The notes below the pieces were generated by a model that saw nothing but the letters and a program-made list of their open reading frames with translations, was not told where the DNA came from and made no database searches. From the NCBI RefSeq assembly GCF_001649575.2, contig NC_051439.1, positions 4,393,152 to 4,457,151 of the forward strand: 64,000 nt of DNA, given 5' to 3'. Source of the stretch: Kryptolebias marmoratus (taxonomy: Eukaryota; Chordata; Actinopteri; Cyprinodontiformes; Rivulidae). Below, piece after piece: positions 12,251 to 23,740 of this stretch. A program made the position numbers and the translations under genes. The first letter of the stretch is position 1. Every line of letters starts with the position of its first letter.

Positions 12251-12281
12251 GGGGGGTATGGGGTGGGGGTGGGGAGGGGGG
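12251..12281 (+). other. G-run cluster, potential G-quadruplex
   Basis: Five G runs of 4-6 bases separated by 1-3 bases within 31 bases, enough for an intramolecular G-quadruplex on the + strand. It sits at the edge of the large non-repetitive island. Confidence 0.7.
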
Positions 12282-12289
12282 AATTCCTT

Positions 12290-13560
12290 GAATGTTGCAA
12301 CACAATAAGCAATCAAGATCCCAAAGCCAGACATTTGACAGCTTAATGAGTTCAGGCTGCAATCACTTTAAGAAAAGGCCTGGTCCATTTAAAGCCAGTG
12401 CTCGGTCTGTGTGAGCCGAGCTGAGAAAAGGCACAGCTCGTCCATTTAACTCACAGTAAAGGCGCACATAACTACAGGTTCATAAAAACACAGGGTGGAG
12501 GTGAATGTAAATAGGTCCTGTATATCAGGACCTGTTGAGACTTACATGTTTTGTTCCGGGAACCAGGAGGAGGGGTGATATTTGCCCCCTAATGAAATAT
12601 GTCATTACGAGGAATTCATGTGACACAAAAGAGGCGACAGTCAAAAATTGCCCCACTGCTGTTCAGTAATTATATAGTTTGCCCTGGCAGCGCCTTCAGG
12701 CAGGTGGCTGGTCCATCATGCAAATGGCTTGGCTGTGCTGACATAATTAGCCACTGCGCGCAGCTTAAATTAACAATTAGCTAACATGCAATTCTGCTCC
12801 TAACTCGGCTCCTTTTTTTTGGCCAATCGTCACTGTATGTAATTCCGGTGGCTGAATTGCTCAGTAGGATATATAGTATGTGATTTCTTTTTCTTACTTG
12901 GTCAATTTACTGGCTAAATGAACGGAAATCTACAGAATAGGGGCTTATACTCTAATCCCCAAAGTGTAGCTGCATGGAGGCACATTTATGTTAAACAGAA
13001 ATCTCAGGGCTGACAGGCAGCTCAGTATAGGAGTGTCAGGTGTTGATAGTAAAATGGCAGTTTAACAGAAAACAGCAGTGTAAGTGAGAATGAATCAGAC
13101 TCAGGGGCCCACATGCTGAGCTTCAGCCAGCCCCAAAAGGTCCTGCTTTTCTAACCTCTCTACTGATCCCCTCACAGCCCAGCCTCCTAAACACTATTGC
13201 CTTACTGCAGGCCAATCACAGCCCACCCACCCTCACATTATTCCCTCTGCCCTCCGCCATGACACGGGAACAAAGTAGGCATTAGGCAACATTAAACCCA
13301 GGGATGGGAGTAATCAGGAAGCCGTTATCTCTTAATGAAGGAAAACACATGCAGAGCGATACACACAGAGAGTAATCAATAGAGGCGCCTGACAAAGAAA
13401 ATCCAAGCGCTTCCCCCCAAAAAGGAAAAATGCAAATCAATTAGAATCGTTGTTTGCTTTGAAACTGTTCGGTCTATTTACATTAATTACATGTTCATTA
13501 AAAGTAATTCGTGTAGGCTACACAGAAACAACAGTCGTCTCCTCGTTGTTCTTTATTTGA
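12290..13560. promoter_or_regulatory. Long non-repetitive island, candidate enhancer cluster
   Basis: About 1.3 kb without interspersed repeats, clearly different in texture from its surroundings. It holds two ATGCAAAT octamers (12718-12725 and 13430-13437), the second followed by CAATTAGAATCGTTGTTTG, a POU, homeodomain and SOX-like grouping. It also holds TAATTAG and ATTAATTAC cores near 12747 and 13481. ORFs are short and meaningless. This is the strongest candidate for conserved regulatory DNA in the window, by composition only. Confidence 0.45.
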
Positions 13561-13729
13561 TCACTGATGGACAAGATGCTGGCTGGTGCCCAACTCCCTT
13601 TTAAGAATTTAATCTTCAACTTGGACTTTTTTTTACATAGCTAAAGCCATGCTGTTCATAAATCTCCATGTGCTTTGCCCACTTTGTCTCAAACAGCTTA
13701 AAAACCAAGCCTAAAGCAATAAATAAGAT

Positions 13730-14130
13730 CTTTTGAAACAAAGTTTTGTGGAAATGTTTTAATTAATGTTGTAGATAGCTCTTAGAACAACTTGAATTTG
13801 GAGAAATACAGTTTAATTCAGATCAGATTCATGCTCTAATGGCTAGTCCGAGCAGGGCCAAGACCAAAGTGGATTTGTGCTGGTGTAGATTCCACACAAA
13901 GTGGATTATTGTTATCTTAAAACAATCTTGGTCCATGTGAATACTTTTTTTTTGTGGAAAGCTTTACTTCACCATCAGTCTTGTATTACACAATTATTCC
14001 AGCAGAAAAATCTAATACGTATATCATGTTATTGCTTTTGGAAGCATCCCAGGCTACACAAGAAGTGCGACAGCTAGCTGCCGTGGTGATTTATGCTTAA
14101 AATAACCTTGTAACACAAAAATAACAGAAA
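13730..14130 (+). repeat. Family C repeat
   Basis: It contains GGAGAAATACAGTTTAATTC near 13800, AATGGCTAGTCC near 13838 and CCAAAGTGGAT near 13864, shared in order with copies at 55150-55880 (opposite strand) and 62590-62860. Confidence 0.7.
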
Positions 14131-14169
14131 AGTAAAGGCCTATAAAACTTCTGCATTACTGCTGTAAGA

Positions 14170-14450
14170 AATTTGAGAGTGGTTAATTTGAACTTTTAAC
14201 TATACTTCTAATGTTTTTTTTTTCATTTGCTTTGCTAATTTCAACTGTTAGTATTGTTAATTTAAGCTTTTAGATTTTGCTAATTTTTGCTTTTAGCTTT
14301 TGTTTTGCTAATTTTAGATTTTGTTTTGGTTATTTTAACTTTAACAATCCATTCCTCACCAAATTTCAGCGATGCCATTGAGCTCTCACACTACATTTTT
14401 GCAGAAAATGCTATCTGTTTGCTTTTTTTTTTAGCTTAGCTTAGCCTGCC
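14170..14450 (-). repeat. Family K repeat, array part, reverse orientation
   Basis: On the minus strand it reads as an AGCAAAA/GCTAAAA/AAATTAGCAAAA array; the end modules are weak. On the + strand this looks like TTTTAGCTTTTG repeats. Confidence 0.65.
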
Positions 14451-14489
14451 TGCTTGCTGTAAAAAAGAAAAAAAAAGAGTGAAATGTCA

Positions 14490-15340
14490 TTTACCAGAGC
14501 GCTGATCAAATGTCATGCTTCACCCTCACATTCAGTTTGCTATCCTATCTCCCTTTTTTTACACAACCCGAGTTGCTTTTACCAAAGACCCACAACCTCT
14601 TGTTGGTTGCTATAGCATTTTCAAGCACCATTCTGCCAGATCCCAGCCCCCACACAGACCTGCTCTGCACACTTGTAATAAATTATCTTCAAGTGAAAAT
14701 ACTAAAAACGAGCTGGACCAAAGCTGGACAGAGCCACTTTACTGAATCACACCTCATAAACATTTTCATTTTTTGTGTGACTTGACCCCCAAAGCTTTCA
14801 AACAGTCAGTGCGTGCGTCTGGGTCTTTCAGAGGTTTAAATCTCGCCAATTCGACAGGGCCTACCGTTATTGCAGCTCTTATCCACCTGCTGATGATTGA
14901 TGTTATGCAATCACATTTTGAAACAGACATAATCTGTAGGCGGCTGGAAGCGTCCTCCCTGTCCTACAGCCTGAAGTGCAAACATATGGGTCCTGGAATG
15001 CAAAAGAGAAGAGTGCTGATCTGTTGATTAATTAAACATGTTCCCCCCTAAAAATGCCCCTAAAAAGCACATGCTCACAATGCTGTAAGTTTAGCAGTGA
15101 ACAAGTGGGGGGTTTCTGAATCAGCCTCTTTACTCTATGAGCCCCATCTTTGCCAAATTGAATGCAGATTGAAAATAATTTTTCAGCTCTTGACTTGAGC
15201 TATTCATGACTCTGAATTGGCTTTGCCCCTGTCATATTGCCATACACACGTAAATAAAAGCTTTTAAGTCACGAGCAAGTCCTTTAAAAATAATTGTGCG
15301 GCTGTTGTTTGAGGGAGTTTGTCTGAGTTCAGTTCCTGTA
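14490..15340. promoter_or_regulatory. Non-repetitive island
   Basis: Mixed-composition DNA without the window's repeats. Frames at 14510-14785 and 14773-15027 overlap and lack splice sites or family resemblance. TTATGCAATCACATTTTG near 14902 and GAGCTATTCATGACTCTG near 15197 are typical of homeodomain-rich noncoding elements. The regulatory role is an inference. Confidence 0.3.
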
Positions 15341-15579
15341 AATAAACTGAAAATAAACTGAAAATAAAATAAATATAATTGTTAAATGATTTGATTCATT
15401 TGTACTTATTTTAAAAATCTATTTAGCATTTTAACAAATGCAATCTTAAACAATTTACTGCAAATTGTTGCAAAGAACACCCCCAGCCATGCTGAAAAAA
15501 TACAACAAATGTAATTGTTTTTATTTTATTAAAACTTTTTATTCTTAACACATTATGTGTACAAATAATGTCAGCAGCT

Positions 15580-15960
15580 AGCTCCCTCAGCTCTCACCTA
15601 TTCTCGTGGTTTCCCAGTGCAGGACCAGTGCCTGCTGTGTTTTGGCAGGAAATCAATACAGGGGGAAAATCTGTTCTAATCATCTGTACATTTACCATCA
15701 CAATCAACAATCAAAGCTAAGTCCTGAATCTTTATTTGTAGGTCTGAACTGAACAATTTTCCCACTGTGAAAGGCAAGCTAAATTAGAACCCTTGGTTCC
15801 TGTTAGTAGCTCTTAATGGCTCTGATTTGTGAACTGCTAAATGAGGTTATGTAAATTGATCCTGAATGTAGGCAGAGGCCCCCAGGTGACAGGTGCAGCT
15901 GAAGGTGGGGGCTGGGACATGAAATGAGAGGTGGGGAAGTGGATTTATTTTTGAAGGGGA
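15580..15960. promoter_or_regulatory. Non-repetitive island
   Basis: A repeat-free stretch with E-box CAGGTG sites near 15884-15898 and ATCAATA/ATTGATCC homeodomain-like cores. No ORF. Possible conserved noncoding element. Confidence 0.28.
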
Positions 15961-16560
15961 CAAGTTTGCAGACTGAGGTTGGGAGGATTATCTAAAAACT
16001 AGAGAAAAGGTGAAATTTTCACATCCTTAGAAAAATGCCAAGCACAATTTTAATGTCACAGCATTAGTGGTGTGCTTTAAAGATTCAAAGGTACTAATGG
16101 TGGAAAGATGGAAAAGTGCATTTGCTTAAGAGCCACACTTAGGTACAATTTTGAAGTACTTGTTTACTTTTATTTTCTATTTCACAAATGTTTCACCTTT
16201 GTTAGTTTGGCAGGTAATAACTAACACATCATTTTGACACAAATATGAGCTTTTTAAAAGGTACAGGAGCACATAATAAATATCTTCATCTCGACTGTAA
16301 TGTATTAAAACAGACATAAAGACCATTTGTTAACAAGTCTTTCTGTTAAGGATCCATAAATATATAGAAGCACATATTATTTCCAACTACATCTCTGCAC
16401 ATGAGAACTTATATACAAATTCTACGAATAATCATTAATGTTTATTTCTTCCTCTTGTTGTTAAATCTTTAAATCTTTAATCAGCTTTTTAGCACTATTT
16501 TCAGGGGCTTATTATAAAAGTTTAGTTAAATCTGTTCAAACAAAAAATGTTATTCATTTA
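15961..16560. other. No gene seen
   Basis: AT-rich sequence between an island and a family K copy; nothing recognisable. Confidence 0.4.
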
Positions 16561-16579
16561 ATATATAATTTAAACTAGA

Positions 16580-16840
16580 CAAATTGCATTTTCTGAATGA
16601 CTGCTGAAGTTTGCTGAAGAAGCTGGAACTAAACTGAAAGCTAAAAGTAGCAAAATGTTATCTACAAGCTGAAAGGACCCAAATTTTAGCTAAAATATTA
16701 AGTCCAGCTAAAAGTAGCAAAATGCTAGCTTAAAGCTAAAAGTACCAAATGACCAACTAAAATGTAAAAGAAGCAAAAAGCTTGTTAAAATAGCAAAGGC
16801 TAGCAAAGTTTAGCTGAACAATAGCTTTTTACTAACATTA
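16580..16840 (+). repeat. Family K repeat, 5' module and array
   Basis: It opens with GAATGACTGCTGAAGTTTGC near 16597, then a run of AGCTAAAAGTAGCAAAATG-like units to about 16835. It lacks the 3' module and abuts a family H copy. Confidence 0.75.
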
Positions 16841-16859
16841 GTATTTATAGAACTATTGG

Positions 16860-17640
16860 GGGCTGCGGTGGCTCGGTGTCATTGTTGTTACCCAGTGTTA
16901 ATTAGCTGTGGCAGCCAGTTTGAATCGGATTGACTCTAAGGTTAATCAGCTGTAGATGTACATTCATTGATTACTTTCATTAAAATCCTTTAAGTGGTTC
17001 TTGAGATATTTTACTAACAAACATACAAGACTGACTCCAACAGTTAACACTAAAGTTTTAAGCAAAAACCTTACACAATGAGTAGCATTTGGAGTATGGG
17101 TTATAAACGACTGTCAGTTACTACCACAACAAATGTTTGGACAATATCTGTGGAACTAAGTGAATTATCGCCATTTATGTGTTTTCCAAGGTTGGTTGGC
17201 TGTTGCAACCATCTTGAAATGAGTTGGTTCCAATAGATTTTTATGTAAATCTGTCCTGTGGTTCATGAGATTTTTCGCTAATAGACAGACAGAGTTGACT
17301 TCTAATTGTAAAAGGCAAAATTTTAAACAAAGGTTTTGCACAATATAGTCAAAAATGCTTTAGGGATCAGTCCCAGCTATTACCACACCATATTCGAGCT
17401 CAAATTCTGTAATATTGACTGCATTATAGACATTTTGTGTTTTATAAGGTCAGCTGGCTATGGTGGCCATCTTGAGCTGGGTTGAATGAAAAAGTTAATC
17501 AGTTGTAGATGTAATTCTAGAGATAACTATCTGCAAGTTTCATTACAAATTTTACAGTAGTTCAGTAGTATTTTTTGGTAACAGAAAGACACACAGACAC
17601 TGACACAAACATTACCCTCACCTTCCAGCAACAGGAAATA
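16860..17640 (-). repeat. Family H repeat, three units, reverse orientation
   Basis: Reverse unit marks (GAGATATTTTACTAACA and similar) occur near 16996, 17268 and 17565. The hairpin tail is missing at the left; the right end runs into the CACAGACACTGACACAAAC leader (leader side of the element). Confidence 0.82.
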
Positions 17641-17869
17641 AAAAGTATCAATAAATAAAACATTTTAGTTAGATAATTATTTTGTAAGTGCATTATAACA
17701 AAATGGAGTTGTATTACATTAAGGTTTTGAAATTATTTGTAAAAAGCCCGAATAGTTTAAATGCTGTTATATTTATTGCTTTTAATGGCTTCTAGCACTG
17801 CTCATCATAATTGACTCATCCTCCAGATTACAATTTTTATGTCTCATTTGTTTATCATCGTGCATCAGA

Positions 17870-18160
17870 CATATTTGGTGTGCTGCTCAGTGTATTTGGT
17901 GCTGGCAGACAGCCATGATTCAGATGGGTCTCCATGGTTCTGACTGAAGATGGAATAACAAGGAAACTATCAACATACAGCCTCTCAGAGAGAGACTGCT
18001 GAGTGATTGGAGCACTCTGAGTCACTGCACTTCACTGCAGCCATTTAGGCTCTGTCTCAGCTGCACAGAGGACAATGTCAGCAGACTGAAACTTGTCACT
18101 GGGAACTTGGGCATTCCTTACATAAAACAAGAGCTGGTCTGTAGTGGAATGTCATCAAGA
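17870..18160. promoter_or_regulatory. Non-repetitive island
   Basis: About 290 bp of mixed composition between repeats, with AGCCATGATTCAGATGG and GTCACTGCACTTCACTGC stretches. No coding potential. Possible noncoding element. Confidence 0.22.
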
Positions 18161-18169
18161 ACAACCCCA

Positions 18170-18605
18170 ATTCCAAAAAAATTGTGGTGTTGTGTAAAAT
18201 GTAAATAAAAACAATAGGCAATGATTTTCAAATCTCATAAACCCATATTTTATTCACAATGGAACATAGTGAACACATTGAATGTATAAATAAAAAATTG
18301 TACCATTTGAATTTCGTGGCAGCAACACTAGTCAAAAAAATTGGGACAGAGTCATGTTTCTCACTCTGAAGCATCGCCTCTTCTTTTAAAAACAGTCTGC
18401 TCGAGGTTTTGGAGGGAATTTTGTCCCATTCATTTCTGATGGAGGATTCAAGCTGTTCAACAGTCCTGGGTGTTTTTTTTTTTGTTTGCTTTTTTTGTGA
18501 TTAGGAGCAGACGATATGTTGTTCTAAAACCTGTTAACGTGTCTACAAATGATTGCAATCTGTTTTTTCTTACATTTTAGTTAGTGTCCCAACTTTTTGG
18601 AAACT
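18170..18605. mobile_element. Nonautonomous Tc1-type element (MITE-like)
   Basis: The left end ACCCCAATTCCAAAAAAATT near 18166 and the right end TGTCCCAACTTTTTGGAAA near 18585 form terminal inverted repeats of the type bounding the element at 4355-5700. The interior has no transposase and contains a poly-T stretch. Several hundred internal bases of the parent element are absent. Confidence 0.8.
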
Positions 18606-18614
18606 TGAGTTTTA

Positions 18615-19347
18615 TATTCATTATAGCCCACTGCTAAAAGGCAAAAGCAGAGAATATGTGTTTACCCATGTCAGTATAAGTCAGTGGATCTGTAAGGATA
18701 GCTAAATACTTTATGACTTGATGGACAAATTTTAATGAAACTTGCAGAAGCGTGTCATCAGAGGTACAGCCACAACAGGTTACCTCTTGAAGTTTATAGA
18801 ATTCAAGACGTTGCCACAAACAACTGACCCCACAAATAACTATAACTCAGTGTTATACATAATCTCATGCATTAACATAATGAGAAGCCATATAAGTGTA
18901 GTGAAAGACACTCAGCTACTACCACAACAAATTTCATGTAAGTATCTGTAAAACTGACTGAGTTATAGTTATTTTTATAATTTTTAAGGTCAGTTGTCTG
19001 TGGCAACATCTTGAATTGGATTAACATCCAAAGTTAATCTGTTGTGGATGTACCTCTAATTTTACAGGTTTATCTACAGCCTGGTGTTGTAGTAGCTGAG
19101 TGTCTTTCACTACACATATATAATGTCACATGATGTTATTGCATGAAACTGTGCCTAACATTATTTTCCAGGTTTGACCAAAATGTCAAAATGTCATCAT
19201 AAGATATTCTTAGTCTGAAACTCTGGCATGAAAGGTGAAGTGAAGTGAAGTGAAGTGAAATTTATTTATATAGCACTTTTCAGCAACAAGGCGATCCAAA
19301 TCCAGATGGTGGGCAAGATACAGTCCTTCAAGGATTGCTAGGCCTTT
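18615..19347 (+). repeat. Family H repeat with an inverted central segment
   Basis: Both outer parts read in + orientation (CCCACTGCTAAAAGGC near 18629; CAGGTTTGACCAAAATG near 19171; the end CTAGGCCTTTAAT near 19339). The block at about 18905-19060 is in the opposite orientation (CTCAGCTACTACCACAAC, TTGAATTGGATTAACATCC). A short 'GTGAA' repeat has inserted in the tail at 19234-19330. Confidence 0.8.
19234..19330 (+). repeat. Short repeat with (GTGAA)n head and 'TTTATATAGCAC' body
   Basis: (GTGAA)n followed by ATTTATTTATATAGCACTTT and CAGCAACAAGGCGATCCAAA. The same sequence recurs at 53816-53930 and with a different head at 63060. It lies within the tail of a family H copy. Confidence 0.75.
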
Positions 19348-19699
19348 AATATAAGTAAGGCATTGATATCAGTTTTGTGATGTTCTTGTGTAACTTTATA
19401 CAAGCACTTTATTTTCATCGGATTCATTTTCACAGATAAAGCTGTGGTCATGCTAACCTGATATTTTTAATTTATAGGACATAAATAATCCTGGAAAAAA
19501 TTAATGTTTTAAAGATTAACTGATTTATTTCTCTGAGCTTTGACAGAAATAGGATGAAAACTCACACAACTACAGATTAAAATGTAAAATAAGGTAAACT
19601 TTTGAGTTCATTTGTTGTGTTTTTAGCAGACAAAATATATTAATCTGTAAACATTTAGATGGTATTCTGAAATTTAGGTTGTTCGCTAATTTGTAGTTT

Positions 19700-20275
19700 A
19701 TTTTATGGTTTGACGTACAGCAGAGGCTACATAAATGACCAGCATCAAATCACCTGTCCATTGGGTCTTGGAGGCAGCCTGCCTCAGGCAGCAGGTCCAA
19801 GAGAGAAACCCAGATATCCCTCTCCCCAGTGACACTTTACAACTCTTCATTGGGGATCCCAAAGTGTTCCCAGGCCAGAGAGAATACATAATCCTCCAGC
19901 AAGTTCTGGGTCTGTCAGTGAGACCAGCAGTGTGTCAGTGGGACTTTCCCAGAAAACCTCCAAAGAGAGCCATCCAGGAGGCATCCTAATCAGCTGACTG
20001 CTCTGAGCTCCCCTGGATGGCAGAGCCCTTCACCTTATCTCTAAGGCTGAGCCCGGCCATGTTACAAAGGAAGCTCATTTCAGCCGCTTGTATCCAGAAT
20101 CTCATTCTTTCAGTCATGATCCGTAGGTCATGACCATAGGTGAAGGGTGGAATGTAAACAGACCAGTAAATTGAGATGTTTACCTTTTGACTCAACTCCT
20201 TCTTCACCACAACTGACCAAAGCAACGCCCTCATTATTGTGGATGTCTGCAGTAAATGGCCAGCATACATTTTGA
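19700..20275 (-). mobile_element. Rex3-type LINE fragment (end of RT ORF)
   Basis: The minus strand encodes the C-terminal part of a Rex3-type reverse transcriptase. The frame at 19986-20270 includes SIYWSVYIPPFTYGHDL, ERMRFWIQAAEMSFLCNM and AGLSLRDKVKGSAI, diagnostic of these fish LINEs. The last part of the protein continues in another frame at 19698-19889. Frameshifts make it non-functional; the 5' half of the element is absent. Confidence 0.85.
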
Positions 20276-20284
20276 TGATAAAGG

Positions 20285-20570
20285 CTTGTGTTATATTTTA
20301 TACATGCTCCAAATCTGTGAAACTGGTTGTGTTACAGCCATTTTTTTGTCACTTGGCTGCGGTGGCTAGCTTGAACTGGTTTGACTGCAAATGTTAATCA
20401 GTTGTAGATACACATCTAAGGATTACTTTCTGAGTTTCATTAAAATTTGCCCAGTGGTTCATCAAACATTTGGCTAACAGACAGACACACAAACACTCAC
20501 ACACAGAGACACAAGCAAAAACCTTTCCTCTCTTTCACCTTGGGCATCGGGTGATAATAATAACACACAA
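20285..20570 (-). repeat. Family H repeat, one unit with leader end
   Basis: Reverse orientation: CCAGTGGTTCATCAAACATT near 20450 is the unit mark, then AACAGACAGACACACAAAC, ending at the leader hairpin side with ATCGGGTGATAATAATAAC near 20548. Confidence 0.8.
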
Positions 20571-20579
20571 GAGATAAAC

Positions 20580-21135
20580 TTAGTGTTTCGAATAACTTTA
20601 TTTACAACTGGTACTTAGTTGTTTCATTTTGTGGACTTGTCTGACACAAAGTTACACAGAAAAAAACTGATTAAAAAGATTGTGGACAAACCATCTGAAA
20701 ATATAGTTCAAGATTTCTAAAACTGTTCAACACGTGAACATGTATTAAGCTTGAGTGTTGCAGATATCTTCCTTTAGCAAGTTGGAAATGCAGTAGGACC
20801 AGCAGTGTGCCAGAGTAAAAGCAGGTTAATAACTTTATGAGGATCCTCAGCTCTTTGTTCATATCATTAATTCTCTTCACAGTCAGAAGTGCTTTAAGGC
20901 AATAACTTGTCTACCAACCCTTGTGCTAACTGAGTGGAGCACAGACGGCTGCATGAAGAGTCCTGTTTTCTCATCATATTCACTCACTCAGAGTTCAGCA
21001 GCACTAGGTTTTTCTCTGTTTGAGCTATGAAAGACTGGAGAGTTTTTATTTCTGGCATTTCTGTGTTTTACTGTCACCACAGCAAAGGAGCTAGTATTGT
21101 ATGTTATTTAGGTTATTTATTATCACTCATTCCCA
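20580..21135. other. No gene seen
   Basis: Unique-looking sequence with short unsupported ORFs (20671-20880, 21027-21212). No repeats or sites that I can name. Confidence 0.4.
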
Positions 21136-21137
21136 AA

Positions 21138-21810
21138 GCAGGAAGCGAAGCAATAATGTTTTTGCTTGTGTGTGTGTTTGTTTGTCTGTACTGTAAGCAA
21201 AACATGTCATGAACCAGTGAATGAATTTTAATGAAACTTTCATAAAGTAATCATTATAGGCAGACATCTACAACTGATTAACTTTTGGAGTCAACCCAAC
21301 TGAAGATGGCCACCACAGCCAACTGGCCTAAAAATGGCTGTAGCTCAGCCAATTATACCTATAATTTGGTGTAGTAGTAGCTTAGCATCATCCTCAAATC
21401 GTAGAATTTGTTGTTGAAGTCAACTATGTTTATCTGTTAGCAAAAAATCACATGAGCCACTGGACTGATTTCAGTGAACCTCTCAGAAGATAATTATTGG
21501 CTATACATCTATACTGATTAACTTTTGGAATCAAACTTATTCAAGATGACAGCCTTAGTCTACACAAAATAGACAATATCTTAGTGAATTCTGCAGTTCC
21601 TGAACTAAAATTTGATACAGTAATAGCTGTCAGTTATTCACAACACATACTCCAAGTGCATGCAAGATATAGCAATAACTCAAGACATTAGTATTACGTT
21701 ATTTTCAAGGTTTGACCAAAACGGCTATAACTCTGTCATTTCTGAACGTAAGATGATCTTAGTCTAAAACTTTGGCATGAACACAATGTTAGGCCTTTAA
21801 TTTATTATTT
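21138..21810 (+). repeat. Family H repeat, two units
   Basis: The leader AATAATGTTTTTGCTTGTG lies at about 21151, unit marks near 21185 and 21431, the tail CAAGGTTTGACCAAAACGG near 21706, and the end TTAGGCCTTTAATTTATT near 21789. Confidence 0.85.
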
Positions 21811-22480
21811 ACTATTTGAGCAAAAGAAGAAATTTGCTGTAGATGTATCATTTTAAGAAAGATGGATATCTAAAATCACGGCATGTCTTTATTTTTCTCA
21901 AATTTTGAGCTCATGACTTTGATATTGTTTTTTCCTGTTCATATGCCTGCTTATAGACCTGCCTTTTCTCCTGTTGTCATGTTGTCTATTTGACCAATTT
22001 TCTAAGGACACATTGTACCCAATGCAGATTAATGACAAGTTTTTAGCGATTCTTATTGGTGCAATAAATTAAATACTATTTTCTGCCTTTCTACCTTGGA
22101 CTTTTTGTCACAATGCATACTTGTTAGAGGTCAGTCCAACTTGATCCCAACTTGCTGTGATGTGAAGAAACAAAGACAAGGATAATCTCAGAAGATTAAG
22201 GTAGCTGAAGTTCTTCTTTACCCTTCATTACAAAGAGATGCTATAAAGGTTTGTTTCATTTTTGACCAATTGGGACTGTTTTGATTTTCTGTGATTTTAA
22301 AGAACAATTTTGTCAAAGTGACCAGATTATTTCATGTTGCACATTGTAAACAACTGCATGCATTTTAGTTTGTTGTGTATTAATATCTAACTGATTTTAT
22401 TATGGAAGTACATTAAGCTGTATTTAACAGAGAAACTTCTGAGAATTGGGGTGAGAAGATTCTTAACCCTTGAAATGCCT
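21811..22480. other. No gene seen
   Basis: AT-rich DNA without recognisable coding or repeat content. Confidence 0.4.
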
Positions 22481-22530
22481 TGCTGCTGAAATGTGCTATA
22501 CAAATAAAATTTGATTGATTGATTGAACCT
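22478..22530 (+). mobile_element. LINE 3' end remnant with (TTGA)n tail
   Basis: The sequence CTGCTGAAATGTGCTATACA followed by AATAAAATTTGATTGATTGA is the 3' terminus of a fish LINE, ending in a short TTGA microsatellite. Everything 5' is truncated. Confidence 0.65.
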
Positions 22531-22534
22531 TCCT

Positions 22535-23350
22535 GAAGCCAGAGAGAGAGAGAGCTAGAGAAGCCCTTGCAACTTCGGGTCAATTTGACCCAAAGGCCAC
22601 GGGAGAGTCAAATCATCATATAAAACACAAACAGGCTGATTATCAGACATTAGCAAAAGCTGATGTCTTAAAATTATTTCCCAAAATGTATTGTTTTCAA
22701 AGAGGTTTGCAGATTAATCTTTTATGAAGCTACAAACTGATGTGATGCTAGTTCATTATTGTTCACCACCAAAAAGCTAAAGGTGGGTGATAGGTCTTTA
22801 ATTTTAAAAGCAAAACTGGACAAACTCTTGCTGTTGTAGTTAATATTTAACCCTCTTATTATGCTCGTTTTCAGTAAAATGGTTGCTACTTTTATTTGAT
22901 GGACATGGGACTTCATGAATTTACCCACACAAGGAATCTGAACAGACAAAATGAATTTTGATCATTTTCATTCAATTTGGGGAATTTTATTCAGTTTTTG
23001 TACACCCTTGATGTTCCGGTAAAAAAAGAACAATCTTTAGAAATTAAAGTGTAAGACATTAGGTGTAAAATCATACAGTTGTACAGATGGATTTTATTTT
23101 TTTCCTTCAACCTGAGGCTTTACTCACAACTCATGTGGCAGCACAACAACCAAATGATATCCTGTTTTGAGGCCCCATCAGGTCTTAGATTGTGATACTT
23201 TTGTTACAAAGAGAAGCCAGGAACCTGACATGAAAGATGCTATATAGGAGAAAAGTCTGGTAGAAGAAAGCATATTATGATCCAGACTAAAATACAACCA
23301 ATGTGGAACAATCCAGTGATGAAGAAGAGGGCCCCACTGAGGTATTGTTA
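22535..23350. other. No gene seen
   Basis: Contains a (GA)n run near 22541-22552; otherwise AT-rich unique sequence with no supported feature. Confidence 0.4.
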
Positions 23351-23354
23351 CATT

Positions 23355-23740
23355 TCGTTCATCCATCCATTTTCTTTAACCGCTTCTCCATTCCGGGTCG
23401 CGGGTCGCTGGTGCCTATCTCCATCAGTCACTGTGCGAGAGGCAGGGGACACCCTGGACAGGTCGCAAGTCCATCGCAGGGCCACATAGAGACGAACGAG
23501 ACAAACAACCATTCACACTGTCACTCACACCTAGGGACAATTTTAGAGTCATCAATTAACCTAACATGCATGTTTTTTGGTCTGTGGGAGGAAACCAGAG
23601 TACCTGGAGTAAACCCACGTGTGCACAGGGAGAACATGCAAACTCCACCCAGAAAGGCCTCAGGCCGGGAAGCAAACCTGCAACCTTTTTGCTGGGAGGC
23701 AACAGCTCTAACCACTATTCCACTGTGCCACCCCACATTT
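23355..23740 (+). repeat. Teleost interspersed repeat, best copy in window
   Basis: It opens with TCATCCATCCATTTTCTTTA, continues through CACACCTAGGGACAATTTTA and TGTGGGAGGAAACCAGAGTA, and ends CTAACCACTATTCCACTGTG. This repeat is frequent in fish genomes. ORFs on both strands here (e.g. 23303-23803) are chance readings of it. Confidence 0.85.
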
